DNA from: an uncultured Prevotella sp.
GTDB taxonomy: Bacteria; Bacteroidota; Bacteroidia; Bacteroidales; Bacteroidaceae
NCBI GenBank assembly: GCA_934183355.1
Contig: CAKPST010000029.1
Coordinates: 1-29,212 of the forward strand
DNA length: 29,212 nucleotides
Reading direction: 5' to 3'
This document shows positions 23,953 to 29,212 of the stretch, piece by piece (positions within the stretch are counted from its first letter, which is position 1; each line of letters starts with the position of its first letter). A model generated the notes under the pieces. It did no database searches. It had not been told where the DNA came from and was given only the letters and a program-made list of their open reading frames with translations. A program made the translations under genes and the position numbers.

Positions 23953-24902
23953 TACAATTTATAAAAGAGTGGACACTGCCGGTGGCTATTGCTACCGGCA
24001 GCGTCGTATATCTGTTGTTCGCCTTCGTTCCAGCTCTTGACGGTTTTGCAAGAGCTGCCGACCCGGTGTTCGAACAGCTGTTGCCCGTGTTTATGTTTCT
24101 CGTGTTGTTCGTCACCTTCTGCAAGGTGGACTACCGCAAGTTGCGTCCCGTGGCGTGGCATTGGTGGGTGGCAGCGTTTCAGATACTCACTGTGGCAGCT
24201 GTTGTAGCAGTCATCATGGCGTTTGGATTGACGGGCAATAGTCTTGTGCTCGCCGAGGCAGTGCTGACATGTATCATCTGTCCATGTGCATCGGCAGCTG
24301 CCGTAGTGACGCAAAAACTTGGTGGCAACCTTGAGGAGATGACCACCTATACCTTCCTCTCCAACATGATTACGGCAACGCTCATTCCAGTCTGCTTCCC
24401 ATTGATAGACGATGCTGCCGACATCCATTTCATAGAAGCCTTTTTGCTCATACTTAATAAGGTGTTTACTGTCCTTGTTGTGCCTATGTTGCTCGCATAC
24501 GTAGTGAAGCACTACGCCAAATCGTTGTGCCGATGCATCACGTCGATAAAAGACCTCAGTTATTATTTGTGGGGTTGCTCGCTGCTCATAGTCTCGGGCA
24601 CCACCGTGAGGAACATTGTACATGCGCAGACCACCGTCGCATTCCTTATTCTTATAGCCGTTAGCTCGTTATTGTTGTGCCTCTTTCAGTTTGGATGTGG
24701 ACGAGCCATAGGTTCACGCTTCGGTCAGACTGTCAACGCAGGACAGGCACTCGGGCAGAAGAACACAGCCTTCGCAATATGGATAGCCAGCACATATTTG
24801 ACACCACTATCGTCAGTAGGGCCAGGTTGCTACATTCTGTGGCAGAACATTATTAATAGTTGGGAAATATGGATGGCGCAGAAAAGCAACAATAGGGAAT
24901 AG
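23943..24902 (+). CDS. BASS-family (bile acid:sodium symporter-like) transporter
   Basis: This 319-residue inner-membrane protein resembles the bile acid:sodium symporter (BASS) superfamily. About nine hydrophobic segments are visible, beginning at residues 10-30, and the late GQALGQKNTAFAIWIA motif matches the conserved sodium-site region of the family. ICPCASAAAVVTQKLGG matches the other crossover helix. The start codon lies inside the last codons of the fucosidase gene (10-base overlap), giving strict co-expression. The substrate is unknown: BASS members carry bile acids, organic acids, pantoate and other anions, and none is known to carry fucose. No terminator with a clear T-run follows at once. 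Confidence is good for the fold and low for any cargo. Confidence 0.8.
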   Translation: MQIIQFIKEWTLPVAIATGSVVYLLFAFVPALDGFARAADPVFEQLLPVFMFLVLFVTFCKVDYRKLRPVAWHWWVAAFQILTVAAVVAVIMAFGLTGNSLVLAEAVLTCIICPCASAAAVVTQKLGGNLEEMTTYTFLSNMITATLIPVCFPLIDDAADIHFIEAFLLILNKVFTVLVVPMLLAYVVKHYAKSLCRCITSIKDLSYYLWGCSLLIVSGTTVRNIVHAQTTVAFLILIAVSSLLLCLFQFGCGRAIGSRFGQTVNAGQALGQKNTAFAIWIASTYLTPLSSVGPGCYILWQNIINSWEIWMAQKSNNRE

Positions 24903-24949
24903 AGACGACAAATGCTTCTTTATTAGAAAAATAGAGCTTTTACTTCGAT

Positions 24950-25002
24950 TATTCGTCAGAAAAAGTGTGCACTTGCATTAAATATTCGTCAGAAAAAGTG
25001 TG
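24950..25002 (+). repeat. Two 20-bp direct repeats
   Basis: TATTCGTCAGAAAAAGTGTG occurs exactly at 24950-24969 and 24983-25002, 33 bases apart (about three helical turns). The core AAGTGTG recurs in the leader (25194-25200) and inverted as CACACTT at 25062-25068. This suggests binding sites for a regulator. Confidence 0.75.
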
Positions 25003-25033
25003 AGATATGGAAAGAAACATTTATAAAAAGCTG

Positions 25034-25047
25034 ACGATTCGAATCGT
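25034..25047. promoter_or_regulatory. Perfect 14-bp palindrome
   Basis: ACGATTCGAATCGT is a perfect palindrome flanked by ATAAAAA on the left and TTTTTAT on the right. It lies about 70 bases upstream of the DUF3467 -33 box. It could be an operator or, through the T-rich right flank, the 3' end of the fucosidase-transporter transcript. Confidence 0.55.
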
Positions 25048-25114
25048 TTTTATGACATTGTCACACTTGTAATAATGTTTTGATTAAAGTTTTTGTAACT
25101 TAGTGGCGTAATTA

Positions 25115-25146
25115 TTTGCAGAATTAATCCTAAAACGCTATCTTTG
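25115..25146 (+). promoter_or_regulatory. Predicted DUF3467 promoter
   Basis: TTTG (25115-25118), 20 bases, then TATCTTTG (25139-25146): a near-perfect Bacteroidetes promoter. It gives a leader of about 135 bases before the start codon. Confidence 0.8.
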
Positions 25147-25196
25147 CATTACAAAACTATACCCCTGCGCAATCACGACAATAACAGTCGGGAAAG

Positions 25197-25232
25197 TGTG
25201 GGGCATATTTTTGTATAGCGGAACTCCCCACA
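25197..25232 (+). promoter_or_regulatory. Stem in the DUF3467 mRNA leader
   Basis: TGTGGGG (25197-25203) pairs exactly with CCCCACA (25226-25232) across a 22-nt loop in the predicted leader. A function in mRNA stability or translation is possible; no known riboswitch class is recognised. Confidence 0.45.
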
Positions 25233-25289
25233 AAGAGTAGGGAGCGATCCACATAACGAATATTTATAAACCTAAACCAATAATAAACA

Positions 25290-25610
25290 ATGGAAGAAAA
25301 CAAAAACCAGCAGCCCCAGGGTCTTCAGATTGAGCTGAAGCCGGAAATCGGAGTAGGCGTTTACGCTAACCTCGCACTCATCACTCACTCTTCAAGCGAC
25401 TTCGTCTTCGACTTCACATGCATGCTCCCAGGTATGCAGCAGCCACAGGTTCGCAGCCGTGTAGTTATGGCTCCTGAGCACGCTAAGCGTCTCCTCATGG
25501 CTATCAACGACAACATCCAGAAGTATGAGCAGCAGTTCGGCAAGATCAACTTGCCAGAGCAGCAGCAGCCTCGCACAGCTACTCCGTTCGAGCAGCCAGC
25601 AGAAGCTTAA
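25290..25610 (+). CDS. DUF3467 protein
   Basis: This 106-residue protein matches the DUF3467 family, small cytosolic proteins widely kept in Bacteroidetes with no established role. It shows LQIELKPEIGVGVYANLALITHSSSDFVFDF and VRSRVVMAPEHAKRLLMAINDNIQKYE, the two family blocks, and a Gln/Pro-rich tail. The gene uses codons typical of highly expressed genes (many CTC, ATC, GGC, AAG), has a near-consensus promoter, a structured leader and its own terminator, so it is likely abundant. From memory, the family often lies near rpoC and rpsL in Bacteroidales; here an outer-membrane protein gene separates it from rpsL and the upstream neighbour is a transporter. A link to transcription or translation is only suggested by that context. 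Confidence 0.88.
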   Translation: MEENKNQQPQGLQIELKPEIGVGVYANLALITHSSSDFVFDFTCMLPGMQQPQVRSRVVMAPEHAKRLLMAINDNIQKYEQQFGKINLPEQQQPRTATPFEQPAEA

Positions 25611-25645
25611 TCAATAAAGATTTCCGAAAAGAAACAACGAAATAG

Positions 25646-25681
25646 GGTAGGCAAGTCGCAATGATTTGCTTACCTTTTTTT
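25646..25681 (+). terminator. Intrinsic terminator after DUF3467
   Basis: GGTAGGCAA (25646-25654) pairs with TTGCTTACC (25666-25674), including one G-U pair, and is followed at once by seven T residues. It sits 36 bases past the stop codon. Confidence 0.88.
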
Positions 25682-25714
25682 GTTTCTAATGTTTTATTTC
25701 ATAAAAGATTTGCA

Positions 25715-25728
25715 TTTTTTTTTTTTTT
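25715..25728 (+). repeat. Homopolymer tract of 14 T
   Basis: Fourteen consecutive T residues run directly into the TTTG -33 box of the following gene. Tracts of this length are prone to slippage and to sequencing error. Confidence 0.85.
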
Positions 25729-25756
25729 GTTTCTACTATTATATTTGCTATATTTG
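25726..25756 (+). promoter_or_regulatory. Predicted promoter of the outer-membrane protein gene
   Basis: TTTG (25726-25729), 19 bases, then TATATTTG (25749-25756). A second TATATTTG lies at 25740-25747 but is only 10 bases from the TTTG. The leader would be about 150 bases; no strong stem was seen in it. Confidence 0.7.
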
Positions 25757-25914
25757 CATATTGTAAATGTCATCCTGTAATATTTTAATGGTATAATATA
25801 CCAACTCGATACTACAGCTTTCAATGGTGTATTTCAGAAGAAAGGATGTTGTCTCTGTTTGTAGAGACTAAATAATATATATAATGTAGTAACCTAGTAA
25901 AAACCAATAAAATT

Positions 25915-28647
25915 ATGAAGAGAAGCAAAGTAGGACAAATCCTTGTGGCGCTTATGGCAATAATGTTTGCCTTCTCCACTTCTGCCCTTGCCGAAGTGGT
26001 GACAGGACGTGTTGTGAACGCTGAGACTGGCGAGCCTTTGGTGAATGCCTTTGCAAAAGAGTTGATATCCTATCCTGAGGGAGGTTCGTATGAGACGTAT
26101 GTAGAGACGGACAGTATAGGTCGTTTTTATCTTGATGCTCCTAAGGAGGGACGTCTGCTGGTGACCTTCAGTATGATTGGTTTTAAGATAAGTCGCAAGG
26201 TGAACTATGTGTATGGCAGTGAGAGTAAAGACACGCTGAATCTTGGTACTATTAAATTGCATCCTACGGCGCTGATGTTGCAGGAAGTGGAGGTGAAGGC
26301 TAAGTTGCCACGTGTGACGATGAAGGGCGACACTATTGTGTTCAACCCGAGCGCTTTTAAATTGCAGGACGGTGACCGCCTTGCTGAACTTATCAGCAAG
26401 CTGCCTGGTGTGACGAGGAAGGATGGCAAGCTGACATGGAATGGCAAGACAATACGACTTGTCGTTAATGGTAAGGATATGTTTGGTGGTGACGAGATAT
26501 TGACACAGTTGCCAGTGACGGTGGCAGACAAGATAAAGCTGTATGATCGGAAGTCGGAGTTGGCTCGTCATACTGGCAAGGACGACGGCGACGAGGATCA
26601 GGTGCTCGACATACAGATAAAGCCGGGATTTATGGACAAATGGTATGGCAGTATTGAGGGCAAATATGCGCCGAAGGATTATTATAATGGTAAGCTACAG
26701 GCTTATAAGTTGAGTGATAATAATCCGCAGGTTGTCTACGGACAGGCTAACAATATGAACATGCTTGTGGATAGGGAAAATGGTTATTGGATAAACTCGT
26801 CTGTTGATAAGTTTGGCAAGAGTCAGTTTGGAGCCTACGACTTCCAACACGAATGGAGTACGAAGGATGCGGGTGCTTTCTCTAAGAACCATTTTAATAT
26901 AGGTGCTTCGCTTGGGCATGCCGACGGATGGGGTACGGAAAATTCTATAATGGAGACATTCTTCCCCAATGCAGACCAGACACTGACGGAGATGAGCGAT
27001 AGTCATAATAGTCATTCGCTAAAGCCGAAGGTTGACATGGGACTCTTTGCTTATACGGACAAGAACAACTCAGTGAAGGTGAATGTTACGTTGTCGTATG
27101 AGAAGCAGCGTCTGGCTGACGAACAGGCTATGTCGAAGTATGTAAATAACGACATGGTGACACGCAGTCGCTATTATACGTCGACTGAGAGGGAATTGCG
27201 CAAGATGATGGCTAAATATGTATGGAATCATTATATAGGTAAAAAGGGTGTCTTATCGCTCTCGGGTGAAACAGAGGTGACGGGAGGAGAGAACGAATCT
27301 CATATCAACCGCACGATGGATTATCTGCGTGAGGGTTTGACGGAAACGATGCGTCAGTGGGAAGAGAGTCCGGAGCGTAGACTCGCCACTTTGCTGCGAG
27401 CCAAGCTGGGCTATTGGTTTGGCAAGAAGGTGTATATGAGTATAGATGACGAGATGGAATATGTGCGTCGTCACGACCATCGCGACATGTATTCTGGCGA
27501 CAAAGATAATAATACAGGCAGCGACCGTCCATCAATCCAGGATCGTGACAACAGAAAGGACTTCTTGCTCCACAGGTTTACTAATACGGCAAACTTGTCG
27601 TTGATGCTACAGTTGAGCAAGAACTTCAATGTAACACCGGCTGCATCGTGGCAGTATGTGCGCGACGACGGCGACCTTAGGTATGGCTCGCTCGACACGA
27701 CGGCAGTGCGCACTGCCAATATATTCACTCCATCGTTGAAGGTGAAGTGGAAGATAAATCGTGCACGAAATATGGAGATGTCGTTTGTATATGACACAAC
27801 TCAGCCCAGTTTGTACGACACATTCGGATGGCGCGACACAACCGACCCGATGTTTGTGTCTACTGGTAATGCCGACTTGAAGAGCTCGCACAGTTATTCG
27901 ACATCGTATAGATATACGAGATTGTGGCTGCGTCAGCAGATAACGCTACAGTTGAGTGCTTCTTATAAGAAGACTATCGACCCGATAGCGACACTATACA
28001 GTTATAACTCAGCGACGGGAGCCTATTGCTCTATGCCGCTGAACGTGAAGGGTGGTGAGGTGTATACGTTTGGTGCGCTCTATGATCAAGGTATCGGCTT
28101 GCTGTTTCGTGTGAAGAATAATGTCAATTATAGTAGAGAATACGGCTACGGCTACCTGACACAGGTGGATGGCGACCAAGGACTGTGCCTCAATCGTCAG
28201 AGCATAAATAGTGTTGAAGATGACTTTAAATTCTCGTATGAGGCAGACAAGGTGAGAGTGTCGTTGTTTAATAACCTCAAGTGGTATCGCTATCGCTATT
28301 CAGATGGGGCGTACAATATGTCGCCATTCAGCACAAGTTTTGGTGCAGATGTGTATGTAGTAGCTAATCCGTTCAGATTCTCGGCACGTATATGGGACGA
28401 GTTCCGTTCGGGTTATCAGTCGACTGAGATGAATCGTCATCGTCTTATGAGCAATGCTTCGGTGAGCTATATGTTCATGAAGAATAAGTGTATGCTCTCG
28501 TTGAGAGCCAATGATATATTCAATCAGGCACGAATGTTTAGCAGTGAATTTAGTGCATACGAGCGAAGAGAGAAATGGTCGGAGTCGTTTCATCATTATG
28601 TAATGCTCAGTTTTGAGTATAACTTCGACGCAAAGGTGAAGAAATGA
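25915..28647 (+). CDS. CarboxypepD_reg-like outer-membrane beta-barrel protein
   Basis: This 910-residue protein is a TonB-receptor-like outer-membrane protein of the Bacteroidetes type with a carboxypeptidase-regulatory-like domain. A signal peptide (VGQILVALMAIMFAFSTSALA) is followed by the beta-sandwich VVTGRVVNAETGEPLVNAFAKE (about 27-110). Next comes LQEVEVKAKLPRVTMKGDTIVFNPS, then a plug-like segment (RLAELISKLPGV, IRLVVNGKDMFGGD). The remainder is a long beta-barrel with alternating aromatic strands, ending FHHYVMLSFEYNF and a short basic tail. No SusD partner is adjacent. The cargo is unknown. Codon use is looser than in DUF3467 and rpsL, which flank it, in line with a separately regulated envelope gene. 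It has its own promoter and terminator. Confidence 0.85.
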   Translation: MKRSKVGQILVALMAIMFAFSTSALAEVVTGRVVNAETGEPLVNAFAKELISYPEGGSYETYVETDSIGRFYLDAPKEGRLLVTFSMIGFKISRKVNYVYGSESKDTLNLGTIKLHPTALMLQEVEVKAKLPRVTMKGDTIVFNPSAFKLQDGDRLAELISKLPGVTRKDGKLTWNGKTIRLVVNGKDMFGGDEILTQLPVTVADKIKLYDRKSELARHTGKDDGDEDQVLDIQIKPGFMDKWYGSIEGKYAPKDYYNGKLQAYKLSDNNPQVVYGQANNMNMLVDRENGYWINSSVDKFGKSQFGAYDFQHEWSTKDAGAFSKNHFNIGASLGHADGWGTENSIMETFFPNADQTLTEMSDSHNSHSLKPKVDMGLFAYTDKNNSVKVNVTLSYEKQRLADEQAMSKYVNNDMVTRSRYYTSTERELRKMMAKYVWNHYIGKKGVLSLSGETEVTGGENESHINRTMDYLREGLTETMRQWEESPERRLATLLRAKLGYWFGKKVYMSIDDEMEYVRRHDHRDMYSGDKDNNTGSDRPSIQDRDNRKDFLLHRFTNTANLSLMLQLSKNFNVTPAASWQYVRDDGDLRYGSLDTTAVRTANIFTPSLKVKWKINRARNMEMSFVYDTTQPSLYDTFGWRDTTDPMFVSTGNADLKSSHSYSTSYRYTRLWLRQQITLQLSASYKKTIDPIATLYSYNSATGAYCSMPLNVKGGEVYTFGALYDQGIGLLFRVKNNVNYSREYGYGYLTQVDGDQGLCLNRQSINSVEDDFKFSYEADKVRVSLFNNLKWYRYRYSDGAYNMSPFSTSFGADVYVVANPFRFSARIWDEFRSGYQSTEMNRHRLMSNASVSYMFMKNKCMLSLRANDIFNQARMFSSEFSAYERREKWSESFHHYVMLSFEYNFDAKVKK

Positions 28648-28655
28648 TAGAGTGG

Positions 28656-28683
28656 GAGGGTGTGGCGAGGATGCCATACCCTC
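28656..28683 (+). terminator. Hairpin after the outer-membrane protein gene
   Basis: GAGGGTGTGGC (28656-28666) pairs with GCCATACCCTC (28673-28683), with one G-U pair and a 6-nt loop, 9 bases past the stop. The tail TCTGTCT is only partly T-rich. The rest of the spacer up to 28835 is AT-rich with nothing recognisable. Confidence 0.7.
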
Positions 28684-28835
28684 TCTGTCTAAGTTGGTTA
28701 GCTATTTATATAAGTGAAAGGTAGATCTTATTCTCGTAATGTAAATATCTGTTAAAATATATTGTATTAGTATAAATTGGGCGCGTTAACAAGATATTGC
28801 TATTTTATATATTAGGTAGTTTCGAGAAAAGTTTG

Positions 28836-28843
28836 TACCTTTG
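28836..28843 (+). promoter_or_regulatory. Predicted rpsL operon -7 box
   Basis: TACCTTTG matches the TAnnTTTG consensus, with TTAG about 20 bases upstream as a weak -33 box. The start point would be near 28850-28852, giving a leader of about 70 bases. Confidence 0.65.
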
Positions 28844-28851
28844 CACCCCGA

Positions 28852-28874
28852 AAACGGCTTGATAAAAGCTGTTT
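28852..28874 (+). promoter_or_regulatory. Hairpin at the 5' end of the rpsL leader
   Basis: AAACGGCTT (28852-28860) pairs with AAGCTGTTT (28866-28874), including one G-U pair, around a GATAA loop. It would form at the very start of the transcript and may protect the mRNA or mediate control. Confidence 0.5.
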
Positions 28875-28922
28875 ATGAAACTCGACAATTAAAATAAAAT
28901 ATATAAATTAAAAATCAGAATT

Positions 28923-29212
28923 ATGCCTACAATTTCACAGTTGGTAAGAAAAGGCAGAAAGGTGCTCGTAGACAAGAGCAAGTCACCGGCTTTGGATTCA
29001 TGTCCTCAGCGTCGTGGTGTTTGTGTTCGTGTTTACACAACTACACCTAAGAAGCCTAACTCGGCAATGCGTAAGGTTGCCCGTGTACGTTTGACAAACT
29101 CTAAGGAGGTTAACTCTTACATCCCGGGAGAAGGCCACAACCTTCAGGAGCACTCAATCGTGCTTGTTCGCGGTGGTCGTGTAAAGGACCTTCCAGGTGT
29201 TCGTTACCACAT
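28923..29212 (+). CDS. rpsL: 30S ribosomal protein S12, cut by window edge
   Basis: The first 96 residues of ribosomal protein S12 are present; the last ~30 lie beyond the window. S12 sits at the decoding centre of the small subunit and controls fidelity. The sequence [45 protein letters not shown] and [13 protein letters not shown] is unmistakable. Lys43 and Lys88, where changes give streptomycin resistance in other bacteria, are the unchanged residues, and Asp89, the methylthiolation site in some species, is kept. The gene normally begins the str operon (rpsL-rpsG-fusA), so rpsG should follow. A promoter and a 5' hairpin lie upstream. Confidence 0.98.
   Translation, partial: MPTISQLVRKGRKVLVDKSKSPALDSCPQRRGVCVRVYTTTPKKPNSAMRKVARVRLTNSKEVNSYIPGEGHNLQEHSIVLVRGGRVKDLPGVRYH

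Noticed and set aside
23700..24623. Minus-strand open frame of 307 codons across the fucosidase-transporter junction
   Set aside because: It overlaps two clearly coding genes on the other strand and encodes a His/Gln/Arg-rich sequence with no domain.

Overview
This window looks like chromosome from a Bacteroidales bacterium, most likely a Prevotella-like member of the Prevotellaceae. Evidence: a SusC/SusD pair, a secreted nuclease with a probable type IX sorting tail, a DUF3467 protein, a CarboxypepD_reg/beta-barrel outer-membrane protein, and repeated Bacteroidetes-type promoters (a TTTG/TTG -33 box, 19-20 bp, then TAnnTTTG). Shine-Dalgarno signals are weak, also typical of the phylum. No rRNA, tRNA, insertion sequence, prophage or CRISPR array was seen.

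Layout. 119-1639 (+): soluble PAS-type sensor histidine kinase with no adjacent regulator in view. 1751-7673 (-): gltB-gltD, the two-subunit NADPH glutamate synthase. 7910-9898 (-): ptb-buk, phosphate acyltransferase plus acyl kinase for butyrate-type acids. 10092-11330 (+): a SAM-dependent methyltransferase carrying a Ser-rich, repeat-derived linker. 11472-12473 (+): secreted endonuclease I. 12474-12935: a repeat- and hairpin-rich convergent spacer with a very strong terminator. 12936-17451 (-): an isolated susC-susD pair whose SusC lacks the usual N-terminal extension. 17640-22351 (-): a tightly spaced GNAT / parE / S41 protease cluster. 22564-24902 (+): a secreted GH29 alpha-L-fucosidase overlapping a BASS-type transporter. 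24903-25289: a repeat-rich regulatory spacer. 25290-25610 (+): DUF3467. 25915-28647 (+): a large outer-membrane beta-barrel protein behind its own promoter and a T14 tract. 28923-end (+): rpsL, cut by the window edge.

How the genes work together. The window mixes housekeeping genes (nitrogen assimilation, chromosome segregation, ribosome) with envelope and scavenging functions (glycan uptake, fucose release, extracellular nuclease). Several regions are ordinary. No complete, clearly new multi-gene system is visible. The most interesting signals are non-coding: competing terminator stems before susC, four 22-bp tandem units after the nuclease gene, a 17-bp inverted repeat between buk and gltB, and direct repeats plus a palindrome before the DUF3467 promoter. 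The placement of an outer-membrane protein gene between DUF3467 and rpsL is also notable. All functions are inferred from reading the sequence; no database search was run.
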